Source: Oceanisphaera psychrotolerans
GTDB taxonomy: Bacteria; Pseudomonadota; Gammaproteobacteria; Enterobacterales; Aeromonadaceae
Assembly: GCF_001870485.1 (NCBI RefSeq)
Contig: NZ_MDKE01000044.1
Span: 62,001-126,000 of the forward strand
Direction of reading: 5' to 3'
Length of the DNA stretch: 64,000 nucleotides
Part shown: in pieces, positions 55,546 to 64,000 of the stretch
How positions within the stretch are numbered: position 1 is the first letter of the stretch
Layout of the letters: every line of letters starts with the position of its first letter
Notes under the pieces: generated by a model
Seen by the model: the letters and a program-made list of their open reading frames with translations, nothing else
What the model was told of the DNA's origin: nothing
Database searches by the model: none
Made by a program: the position numbers and the translations under genes

Positions 55546-56730
55546 TTATCTCTCCACCAGCGCCATGCGGCTGTTGAACCAGTTCATGAAGAACGACACC
55601 GTCAGGCTGATGGTCAGGTACACCAGCATGGTGATGGCGATGACCTCGATGGCCTGACCGGTCTGATTCAGCGTGGTGCCGGCAAACACCGAGACCAGAT
55701 CCGGATAGCCGATGGCGGTAGCCAGCGACGAGTTCTTGGTCAGGTTGAGATACTGGCTGGTCAGCGGCGGAATAATCACCCGCATCGCCTGGGGAATGAT
55801 GACCAGGCGCAGGGTCAGGGTATCCTTGATGCCGAGTGCATGGGCCGCCTCGGTCTGACCATGGGAGACCGCCTGAATACCCGAGCGGACTATCTCGGCG
55901 ATAAAGGCGGCGGTATAGATGGTCAGCGACAGCCACAGGGCCAGGAACTCGGGAATGATGGTCATGCCACCACGGAAGTTGAAGCCGCGCAGTTCGGGAT
56001 ACTGCCAGTCCAGCGGGGCGCCAACCAGCACAAACGTCAGCAGCGGCAGGCCGAGGATCAGCCCCAGCGATATCCAGCCGGCGGGCAGTCGTTGCCCGGT
56101 GGCTTCCTGGCGGCGATGGTTGAAGCGAATCAGCCAGGTAGCGATGGCGATGGCCAGCAGCAGTGCGAGCCAGACCCAGTTAAAACCGGCGCCAGGCTGG
56201 GGGTCGGGCAGATAGAGGCCACGGACGTTGAGAAAGACGCTGTCGCCGATATTGAGACTGTCCCGCGGGCTGGGCAGGGTACGCAGTACCGCGAAGTACC
56301 AGAAAAACATCTGCAGCAGCAGCGGTATATTACGAAACAGCTCGACGTAGGCGGATGCCAGCCGGGAGATCAACCAGTTGGGTGACAACCGGGCCACCCC
56401 GATAATAAAACCGAGAATGGTCGCGCCGATGATGCCGAGAAAGGACACCAGCAGGGTATTGAGCAGCCCCACCACGAAGGTGCGGCCGTAGCTGTCCACT
56501 TCGCTGTAGGGGATCAGTGACTGGGCGATGGCAAAGCCGGCCGGATCATCGAGAAAGTCGAAGCCGGTGGTAATACCGCGTGTGCTCAGGTTGGAAAGGG
56601 TGTTGTTGACAATAAACCAGATCACGCCGGCCACGGCGCAAAGCAGTATTATCTGGAACAGCAGGGCCCGCTTGGCCGGATCCCGCCAGAATTTAACGTC
56701 GGAGTGATTACGGTTCGCCGATGAGGACAT
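55546..56730 (-). CDS. aapQ: General L-amino acid ABC transporter, permease AapQ
   Basis: 394 residues from the ATG at 56730. Landmarks NWLISRLASAYVELFRNIPLLLQ, AEIVRSGIQAVSHGQTEAAHALG (the EAA coupling loop), and IPPLTSQYLNLTKNSSLATAIGYPDL, which is highly conserved in AapQ. About eight transmembrane segments. The open frame extends 21 codons upstream without features. Confidence 0.95.
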   Translation of the reverse strand: MSSSANRNHSDVKFWRDPAKRALLFQIILLCAVAGVIWFIVNNTLSNLSTRGITTGFDFLDDPAGFAIAQSLIPYSEVDSYGRTFVVGLLNTLLVSFLGIIGATILGFIIGVARLSPNWLISRLASAYVELFRNIPLLLQMFFWYFAVLRTLPSPRDSLNIGDSVFLNVRGLYLPDPQPGAGFNWVWLALLLAIAIATWLIRFNHRRQEATGQRLPAGWISLGLILGLPLLTFVLVGAPLDWQYPELRGFNFRGGMTIIPEFLALWLSLTIYTAAFIAEIVRSGIQAVSHGQTEAAHALGIKDTLTLRLVIIPQAMRVIIPPLTSQYLNLTKNSSLATAIGYPDLVSVFAGTTLNQTGQAIEVIAITMLVYLTISLTVSFFMNWFNSRMALVER

Positions 56731-56855
56731 AAGTCCAATCCCCGTGTAAGTGTTCAGGGCGGGCGGCGCCGGGGCGCAGCCCGTGTTCTGCATTAGCTGA
56801 CACTAACAACAAGTCATCGCCGGCAAACAGGCTGCTGCCGGCGAACAGGCTGTCG

Positions 56856-57875
56856 TTAGCGTACCGGTGGAGCGTACTGCAGGCCGCCTTCGGTCCACAG
56901 TTTATTCAGGCCACGGTCGACTTTCAGTGGTGAGCCCTGGCCCACGTTGGTCTCGAATACCTCACCGTAGTTGCCCACGTGCTTGATGATGCGGTAGGCC
57001 CAGTCTTTCGGCAGGCCCATGCCCTTGCCGAAGTCGGCATCCTCACCCAGCAGGCGGCGGACATCGGGATTATCGCTGCCTTTCATGCTGTCCACGTTGG
57101 CCTTGGTGACGCCCAGTTCTTCGGCGTTAACCATGGCAAAGTGTGTCCACTTGACCACGTTGAACCACTGATCGTCGCCCTGACGTACAGAGGGCCCCAG
57201 CGGTTCCTTGGAGATCACCTCCGGCAGGGCCACGGCCCCATCGGGGTTGGACATCTTGATGCGCAGGGCATACAGCTGGGATAAATCCGAGGTCAGCACG
57301 TCACAGCGGCCGGCTTCCAGACCCTGTATGGTCTGATCCGAGGTATCGAACACCACGGCGGTATAGCTGATGCCGTTCTTGCGGAAATAATCGGCCGCGT
57401 TCAGCTCGGTGGTGGTGCCCGCCTGGATACAGAGCGCCGCGCCATCCAGCTCCTTGGCGCTGGTGACGCCCAGACTCTTGTTGATCAGAAAACCCTGACC
57501 ATCGTAATAGTTGACCCCGGTGAAGTTGACACCCAAATCGGTATCCCGGCTCGAAGTCCAGGTGGTGTTGCGGGAAAGCACATCGATTTCGCCCGACTGC
57601 AGGGCGGTGAGTCGTTCCTTGGCGTTCAGCGGAATGAACTGTACCTTGCCGGGGTCGTCGAAGATGGCGGCGGCGATGCCGCGGCACAAGTCCACATCCA
57701 GGCCTTTCCATACGCCTTTGTCATCCGGGTTGGAGAAACCGGCCAGGCTGTTGTTGACCCCGCATTTCAGCTCACCTCGCTCTTTTACCGAGTCCAGGGT
57801 TGCTGCCTGGGCCTGGGACATTCCTGCGGCCAGAGTAGCCGCTACCAGAAGAGCCGTTTTTCCTTTGCCTGTCAT
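56856..57875 (-). CDS. aapJ: General L-amino acid ABC transporter, periplasmic binding protein
   Basis: 339 residues from the ATG at 57873-57875 with GAGGAAG upstream. Signal peptide KTALLVAATLAAGMSQAQA, then the mature start TLDSVKERGELKCGVN. Solute-binding family 3 motifs: GLDVDLCRGIAAAIFDDPGKVQFIPL, RNTTWTSSRDTDLGVNFTGVNYYDGQGF and the C-terminal LNKLWTEGGLQYAPPVR, all typical of AapJ. First gene of the operon; 125 bp separate it from aapQ. Confidence 0.96.
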   Translation of the reverse strand: MTGKGKTALLVAATLAAGMSQAQAATLDSVKERGELKCGVNNSLAGFSNPDDKGVWKGLDVDLCRGIAAAIFDDPGKVQFIPLNAKERLTALQSGEIDVLSRNTTWTSSRDTDLGVNFTGVNYYDGQGFLINKSLGVTSAKELDGAALCIQAGTTTELNAADYFRKNGISYTAVVFDTSDQTIQGLEAGRCDVLTSDLSQLYALRIKMSNPDGAVALPEVISKEPLGPSVRQGDDQWFNVVKWTHFAMVNAEELGVTKANVDSMKGSDNPDVRRLLGEDADFGKGMGLPKDWAYRIIKHVGNYGEVFETNVGQGSPLKVDRGLNKLWTEGGLQYAPPVR

Positions 57876-58098
57876 ATGTCGCTTCCTCTTGAATTTGCTC
57901 GGGCTGATAGCTTTATTCGCTAAAGGCATAAAACACCGATGCCTACTTAGAGTATTAGCACAAAGGAAAAAATGTTTTGTTAATAAAATGTAAAAGTGTG
58001 TGGTAAGGCTGGATAGAGACGCTGAAATCGGTTGTTTTGTATATAAAACAACCATTTGATAACGGGTGATATAGGCAATGGCAGGCGAGTGGCAGAAT

Positions 58099-59844
58099 TT
58101 AAATCATCGAACGGCGAGCACTCAGCAGGCAATGGCTGTGAGGATGCTGCTTGGCCTGATGCTTGGCATCGCTGGCCAGGGCGGCCACATCGTGATGTGA
58201 GTGGCAGCGTTGAGGATCCGGCGCCACCACCCCGATGGCCAGCCCCAGCAGGGGATAGAATTGCTGATGACCGTTGCGGCAACAGGCGAGCATGCCTTGG
58301 CGGAGCCGGTCTTCGGCGTGGTAGAAGCTCGGGATCTCGCGGGTGAAGCGTTGCAGTATCTGCTCGCACAAACCGCGCCAGTCACAGTGCTGGTCGAATA
58401 CGGCCACAAAGTCATCGCCTCCCACATGGCCCAGAAACTGGCCGGCACCGACGATGATTTCCTGCAACAGCCGGGCCACCCACTGGATGACCTTGTCACC
58501 CTGGGCATAACCGTAGACATCGTTGTAGGGCTTGAAATGGTTGAGATCGAAATAGGCCACATAAAAGTCGTGCCGTTGCTGCAGGGCATCGTCTATTTCC
58601 CGGTAGATGGGCACATTGCCCGGCAGCAGCGTCAGCGGATTGGCATAGCGGGCATGCAGCAGTCGCTGCTCGGTGATGGTACGCAGCAGACCCCGTACCG
58701 ACGCCAGACCGTAGTACAACCCCTGGCGGGTGACGATGAAATGGGACATGGTCGACATGTCATCGTCATCGGTGATCAGGCCACTGGCGGTCTCCAGCGA
58801 CGTTTGCCAGTCCACTATCACCGGGTTGTCCATGGCATGACGCACGCTTTTGTTGGAATAGAGCGCCCGGCCATAGGAACCGGAAAACAGTTCCATGATC
58901 TTTTCCCGTCGCAGCATGCCCACCGGCGCCCCGTGCTCCAGCACCGGCATTGATTGCAGCCGGCTGTTGGCGAGCAGGATATCGAATACTCGCTGTATGG
59001 TGACGTCGACATGAATGCTGTTACCGGGGCGGGCCAGCATGGCCACGCTTTCCTTGTGGCGGCTGAGCGTGTCGGCCTGCACCGCGGCGCGGTTCGGCAG
59101 CGGTTGCAACAGCGGGGTGGCGGCCGGTCTGCCCAGGTAATAGCCCTGACAGTAGTAGATGCCCATGCTTTGCAGCTGCTGCAGTTCTTCCCGGGTTTCT
59201 ATGCCTTCGGCGATGATCCGGGACTGCATGCCCCGGGCCAGGGTGAGGATACTCTGCACAAACTCCCGTTTGATCGGATCCTGGTGAATATCCTGAATGA
59301 AGTAGCGATCGATCTTCACATAATCGGGTTTGATTTCGGACCACAGCTTGAGGCCGGAGTAACCGGCCCCGAGATCGTCGATGGCAATCTGGAAGCCCAG
59401 TTTGCGGTAGCGGTCGACGGCGCTTTTCAGCCCCTCGGGATCCTGAATGGGATATTGTTCCGACAGTTCAATCACGATGCGGCTGGCGGGAATGCCCAGC
59501 TCCTGTGCCATGCGCTGGGTACAGCCCCTGGGATGCTGCTTGTCCAGCAGCACATTGGGGTTGACGTTGATAAAGAGTAACCCGTCCATCTGCAGCCGGT
59601 GAGACGCCTGCATGGCGGCCTCCCGACAGGCCAGATCGAGTTCCGACAGCAAACCGGTCTGCTTGGCTTCGTCAAACAGGGCGGAGGGGTATTCGAGCCG
59701 GTGTCCGGCGGGGCCACGGATCAGGGCCTCGTGACCGAGCAGGCAACCCTGGCGGGTGTCCACTATCGGCTGGAACACGGGCTGTAGCCGGCGCTGAGCT
59801 ATCAAAGAGGCAAGGGAGTCGTTCAAACTGGTCAACACCGACAT
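58099..59844 (-). CDS. EAL-CBS-GGDEF cyclic-di-GMP protein
   Basis: 581 residues in an unusual order: EAL phosphodiesterase domain first (EALIRGP at 39-45, NVNPN, ELSEQ, DDLGAGYSGL at 156-165, KIDR, EGIE at 213-216), then a CBS pair (about 255-380) and a C-terminal GGDEF domain with GGDDF at 475-479. The EAL metal ligands are present, so it should cleave c-di-GMP; GGDDF is a conservative change and cyclase activity is possible. No transmembrane segments, so cytoplasmic. CBS domains may sense adenine nucleotides. Monocistronic. Confidence 0.93.
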   Translation of the reverse strand: MSVLTSLNDSLASLIAQRRLQPVFQPIVDTRQGCLLGHEALIRGPAGHRLEYPSALFDEAKQTGLLSELDLACREAAMQASHRLQMDGLLFINVNPNVLLDKQHPRGCTQRMAQELGIPASRIVIELSEQYPIQDPEGLKSAVDRYRKLGFQIAIDDLGAGYSGLKLWSEIKPDYVKIDRYFIQDIHQDPIKREFVQSILTLARGMQSRIIAEGIETREELQQLQSMGIYYCQGYYLGRPAATPLLQPLPNRAAVQADTLSRHKESVAMLARPGNSIHVDVTIQRVFDILLANSRLQSMPVLEHGAPVGMLRREKIMELFSGSYGRALYSNKSVRHAMDNPVIVDWQTSLETASGLITDDDDMSTMSHFIVTRQGLYYGLASVRGLLRTITEQRLLHARYANPLTLLPGNVPIYREIDDALQQRHDFYVAYFDLNHFKPYNDVYGYAQGDKVIQWVARLLQEIIVGAGQFLGHVGGDDFVAVFDQHCDWRGLCEQILQRFTREIPSFYHAEDRLRQGMLACCRNGHQQFYPLLGLAIGVVAPDPQRCHSHHDVAALASDAKHQAKQHPHSHCLLSARRSMI

Positions 59845-59937
59845 CAGAATACCATCTGTTTGTTACAATCTGAGCCGAAGTATATGGCCGTTATGTGAAG
59901 CTCAGATGACACCAGGGCGCCGTTCAGCGCCCGGGTC

Positions 59938-60590
59938 TTATCTGTGCCAGCGGAGCTGTTCCCAGCCCCGTTCGGTCGCGAGCCGGCTCAGGGTCTCGCT
60001 ACCGTTGATCACGGCAGCCCTGTCGACATATTCCAGCAGCGGCAGATCGTTCATCGAGTCGCTGTAGCCATAGCTCAGGGTCGGCGTCAGCTGGCGTTCG
60101 GTCAGCCAGTGCCGCAGCCGGGTCAGCTTGCCTTCCCGGAAGCTGTACACGCCCCGGGTTCGGCCGCTGAACCCCGACTCATGGCACTCGAGCTGGATGC
60201 CGATGGCGGCTTCCACTCCCAGGGCCCGGGCGATGGGCAGTACCAGATGCTCGCCGGTGGCGGAGACGATCACCACTTCATGGCCCTGGGAGCGATGCCA
60301 GGCCAGCCGCTCCCGTGCTTTTGGGTAGACGACGGGCAGTATTTCCTGTTCGACAAACTCGTGCACCAGCGGCGCCAGATCGGCCGGTTGCCAGTGGCGC
60401 AGGGGAGCCAGGGTCAAGGCCATGTAGGCGTCCATGTCCATGCAACCCTGATGGTAGTCGAGCATCAGCTGGTGCTCCTGCCTCAGCAGATCAGCCGGTG
60501 CCAGCCTGCGTTCCACCATGAAGGCCAGCCACAGGCTGGCGGAGTCACCGTCAATCAGGGTGTCGTCCAGATCAAAAATGGCCAGGTTCA

Positions 60591-60591
<1 letters not shown>
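59938..60591 (-). CDS. HAD-family phosphatase (SerB-like IB subfamily)
   Basis: 217 residues: motif I IFDLDDTLIDGDSASLWL with the nucleophile Asp8, motif II VIVSATGEH, and motif III YGYSDSMNDLPLLEYV. This is the phosphoserine-phosphatase-like branch, which uses small phosphomonoesters. Its start overlaps the stop of the ABC ATPase (TGATG), and with a phosphodiesterase-like enzyme at the other end of the operon, hydrolysis of an imported phosphorylated compound is a fair guess. Confidence 0.9.
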
Positions 60592-61606
<1,015 letters not shown>

Positions 61607-61607
<1 letters not shown>

Positions 61608-62397
61608 CAGGCGCTCCGTTTTTGCAGGCGCAGGGCGAACCAGGTCGCCAGGCCGATAAAGAGGAAATAGGACATCACCATGGCACTGGTAAAGTGGCCA
61701 CTGTTGGTGCGTTGACTGTACAGGTAGACCTGCAGGGTTTCGAAGCGGGTGCCTACCAGCATGTTGGCGAACACGAATCTCCGAACAGGAAAGAGAAAGA
61801 CAGGAATAGCGCGGCCAGCAGGCCGTTTCTGATATTGGGCAGCACCAGCTGCAGAAAGGCGCGAGTGGTGCCGGCGCCCAGCAGGTGGGCCGCGTCCATC
61901 AGATCCGGCAGTTTTATGGCCTCCAGGTTGTTGGACAGTGCCCGGTACATGAAGGGCAGACTGATGGTGAAGTAGCAGAAGATCAGAATCCAGGGGCCGC
62001 CGGTCAAGGGCAGGGGGCCGCCGGCATAGAGCTGCAGCAGTCCGACCGAGGAGACCACGGGCGGCACCGCGAACGGCAGCAGTATCACCATGTTCATCAC
62101 GCCTTTCAGCCGGGGAAAGTAGTAGAACACCACGAACAGGGTCGGCAGTATCAGCAGCAGGCTGAACAGCAGGGCGGCCAGGCACACCAGCAGCGAGCGA
62201 CCGAAGGCGGCCAGAAAACGGCTGTCCGACCAGAGGCTCAGATACCAGTCCAGGGTAAAACCGCTGGGCAGAATATGGGCCCCCCACTGGGCTGACAGGG
62301 AATAAACCAGGGTGATGACAATGGGAGCGGCGAGCAGCAGTACCAGCCCGGCGACCGTCAGCCGCGCCAGCAGGGGCGTTTGGGGTTGTTTATTCAT
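61607..62397 (-). pseudogene. ABC permease (PotC-like) with a 1-bp frameshift
   Basis: From 62397 the frame encodes helices 1-5 and the EAA loop (MDAAHLLGAGTTRAFLQLV, LPNIRNGLLAA) to SFSFLFGD. At 61776-61777 AA stands where AAA would restore FVFANMLVGTRFETLQVYLY and the last helix MSYFLFIGLATWFALRLQKR, stopping at 61607. As sequenced it ends early at 61753. Nothing else is damaged, so a sequencing deletion is likely. The restored stop overlaps the ATPase start by one base. Confidence 0.88.
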
Positions 62398-63466
62398 AAC
62401 GACTCCGGGCGATGATCCACTGATTGACGGCGGTCACCAGCACCAGCAATACCATCAGCAGCAACGACAGGGCGGCCGCCAGCTGGGGCTCGAGGAAAAT
62501 GTCCCCTGCAACCAGGGCGGATATCTGTATGGTGACCAGGTTGTAGTTGCTGGTCATCAGAGCAAAGGTACTGGCGTAGGCGCCCAGGGCATTGGCCAGC
62601 AGAATAATAAAGGTGCCCAGCAGCGCCGGTGTCAGTACCGGCAATACCACTCGCAGCCAGTACTGCCAGGGACGGGCCCCGAGCAGGGCGGCGGCTTCGC
62701 GCCAGTCTTTCTGAATGCCGTCGAAGGCCGGGTACAGCAGCAGTATGGCCAACGGGATCTGGAAATAGGTATACAGAATAATGAGCCCGCCGCGGGAATA
62801 GAGGTTGAAACCCTCGATCAGGCCGGCGTCACGCAGCAGCAGGGTGACGGCGCCGTTCATGCCGAGCAGCACGATAAAGGCAAAGGCCAGCGGCACGCCT
62901 GAAAAGTTGCTGGCCATGGTGGTAAAGGCCATGACCGCATCCTGTATTCTTCCCGGCACCTGACGCAGCGCCGCGGTGCCGGCCAGTGCGATCAGTAATC
63001 CCAGCAGGCTGGACCAGAGCGCCAGATCGATACTGTTACCGAAGGACTGGCGATAGAAGGGCGAATCGATGATCTCCCTAAAATTGGCCAGACTCCAGTC
63101 ACCGCCGGCCTGAAAGCTGTTGATCAATACCCAGAAGATAGGCGCCAGCTGAAACAGGCCGAACACCACCACAAAGGGTAGCAACCACAGCAGCGGTAGC
63201 GCGCGGCGCCAGGCGGCGGGTCTGGCTGCTACTGGGCAACAGGGGAAAGACAGGTTCAGCCCGCCGACTCGCCGTGAGGACATGACACTCAATGTTTCAA
63301 CCTGCTGCGAACATTCACCGGATGTTTGGTCAGGTTGAAACATCTCGTCACGGCGAGCAAGCTCGCCCCATGGGCGCTCGGACGGCGCCATCCCTGGCGC
63401 CGACGGTCGGCTTGTCTGACACCCGTCATTCCCCTGACCGGGTATCGTGGTAAAGGTATCATTCAT
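62390..63466 (-). CDS. ABC permease (PotB-like)
   Basis: Permease core from about residue 80 (RRALPLLWLLPFVVVFGLFQ) with six helices and the EAA loop QKDWREAAALLGARPWQYWL, LPVLTPALLGTFIILLANALG. The ATG at 63464-63466 overlaps the stop of the upstream phosphatase gene as ATGA. However, the first 60 codons run through a palindromic repeat (63292-63401) and look unlike protein; the ATG at 63281-63283 (MSSRRVGG) is an alternative start giving a protein of normal length. Overlaps the next permease by 8 bp. Confidence 0.88.
   Translation of the reverse strand: MNDTFTTIPGQGNDGCQTSRPSAPGMAPSERPWGELARRDEMFQPDQTSGECSQQVETLSVMSSRRVGGLNLSFPCCPVAARPAAWRRALPLLWLLPFVVVFGLFQLAPIFWVLINSFQAGGDWSLANFREIIDSPFYRQSFGNSIDLALWSSLLGLLIALAGTAALRQVPGRIQDAVMAFTTMASNFSGVPLAFAFIVLLGMNGAVTLLLRDAGLIEGFNLYSRGGLIILYTYFQIPLAILLLYPAFDGIQKDWREAAALLGARPWQYWLRVVLPVLTPALLGTFIILLANALGAYASTFALMTSNYNLVTIQISALVAGDIFLEPQLAAALSLLLMVLLVLVTAVNQWIIARSRYE
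63292..63401. repeat. Palindromic repeat cluster at the 5' end of the permease gene
   Basis: A 13-bp inverted repeat ATGTTTCAACCTG (63292-63304) and CAGGTTGAAACAT (63331-63343) encloses AACAT/ATGTT; then GGCGAGC-aa-GCTCGCC (63352-63367) and GGCGCC-atccct-GGCGCC (63384-63401). It looks like a REP/MITE insertion between the phosphatase stop and the original permease start. Confidence 0.8.
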
Positions 63467-64000
63467 GACAGCAGGCCCTCGCATTCGGTCTTGTCGTGCG
63501 TAGCCCCCAGCAAGGTGCAAATGGTGCCGCACAGATCCAGCTGTCGGGGTTGGGCCTGGGCGTCATGGCTGAAGGCACTACCGGCCACGAACAGGGGAAT
63601 ATTCCGCTCTTCCGGCAGAATGCCGCTGTGGCTGTGGTCTCGGTTCATGCCGTGATCACTGGTGATCAGCACCTGATAGCCTTCATCCAGCCAGCGGGGC
63701 AGATAGTCGGCCAGCAGCAGATCGAAGCGGCGGGCGCTGTTGCGGTACTGGCGCGAGTCCAGGCCGAACTTGTGGCCGGCATCATCGGTGTTCATGGGAT
63801 GGACCAGCAAAAAGTCCGGGTCGAACCGGGTTCTGAGGATCTCCGCGTCCTGCAGCAGGTGGCAGTCCGGGTAGTGGTCCTGAGAGTAGAACAGCCCGTA
63901 CTGTATCGGCAGTTCCGGATCCTGGGTAAAGCGATCCCGTACCGGCTGATAAGGGGCCCGGTTATACAGCTCGCTGACCCAGTGATAGGCCGCCGCCGCC
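63463..64000 (-). CDS. Alkaline-phosphatase-superfamily enzyme (C-terminal part, runs off right edge)
   Basis: The frame is open from the stop at 63463 to the window edge, about 179 codons; the true start lies outside. Visible motifs VHPMNTDDAGHKFG, then LITSDHGMNRDHSHSG with the metal-binding Asp-His pair and a further His, and IPLFVAGSAFS are typical of the type I phosphodiesterase/nucleotide pyrophosphatase branch, which also contains phosphonoacetate hydrolase. First visible gene of the ABC-transporter operon, coupled to the permease by an ATGA overlap. Confidence 0.85.
   Translation of the reverse strand, partial: AAAAYHWVSELYNRAPYQPVRDRFTQDPELPIQYGLFYSQDHYPDCHLLQDAEILRTRFDPDFLLVHPMNTDDAGHKFGLDSRQYRNSARRFDLLLADYLPRWLDEGYQVLITSDHGMNRDHSHSGILPEERNIPLFVAGSAFSHDAQAQPRQLDLCGTICTLLGATHDKTECEGLLS

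Noticed and set aside
55435-56385. 316-codon open frame on the plus strand
   Set aside because: Antisense to aapM and aapQ, low-complexity Gln/Gly/Asp content.

Overview
The window is 64 kb of GC-rich chromosome from a gammaproteobacterium, most likely a member of the Aeromonadales (an Oceanimonas, Oceanisphaera or Zobellella type). That placement is an inference from gene content and protein similarity recalled from memory; no 16S gene is present. Blocks with enterobacterial or vibrio-type synteny support it: rssB/galU, yciI-yciB, rbsDACBKR, sapABCDF next to pspF and pspABC-ycjX-ycjF, ppiB-lpxH and dgkA/eptA. No rRNA, CRISPR array, prophage or intact IS element is visible.

Layout. 0-4.5 kb: end of a dnaT-like operon, an RssB-like response regulator convergent with galU, a ComEA-like HhH protein, yciI and yciB. 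4.5-10.7 kb: a complete ribose operon on the minus strand with a textbook CRP site and a LacI-type operator at its head and a palindromic repeat inside it. 10.7-21.8 kb: miaE, the sap ABC transporter, then pspF diverging from a sigma54-driven pspABC-ycjXF operon. 21.9-27.3 kb: tRNA-Arg and tRNA-His, folD, a frameshifted potassium channel, two small lipoproteins, cysS and ppiB. 27.3-32.3 kb: lpxH, a two-component system, an EptA/MCR-like lipid A phosphoethanolamine transferase and dgkA, an apparent envelope-remodelling module.

32.5-44.3 kb is the accessory region. A GC-rich creatinase gene is followed by an abruptly AT-rich block (BCCT transporter, creatininase and a full-length asparaginyl-tRNA synthetase) that ends in a truncated, GC-rich sodium:solute symporter remnant. 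A second, moderately AT-rich cluster follows: LysR regulator, cysteine hydrolase, YjiH-type permease, DMT transporter and ornithine cyclodeaminase. It is bracketed by two 40-bp direct repeats (36/40 identical) that look like relics of one mobile element. Together the region suggests horizontally acquired catabolism of small nitrogen compounds: creatinine to creatine to sarcosine plus urea, and separately ornithine to proline.

44.4-64 kb: a LysR gene, a DEAD-box helicase, a YbiI-like zinc-finger protein, an L,D-transpeptidase-fold protein, an AcoR-type sigma54 activator diverging from an aldehyde dehydrogenase/iron alcohol dehydrogenase pair, an orphan encapsulated-ferritin-like protein, the aapJQMP amino-acid ABC transporter, an EAL-CBS-GGDEF protein, and an operon of phosphatase-superfamily enzyme, two permeases, ATPase and HAD phosphatase running off the right edge.

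Five genes (K+ channel, histidine kinase, LysR, AcoR-like activator, ABC permease) each carry one single-base indel in a short homopolymer and are otherwise intact. This pattern suggests sequencing error rather than gene decay, so those five should be read as probably functional until resequenced.
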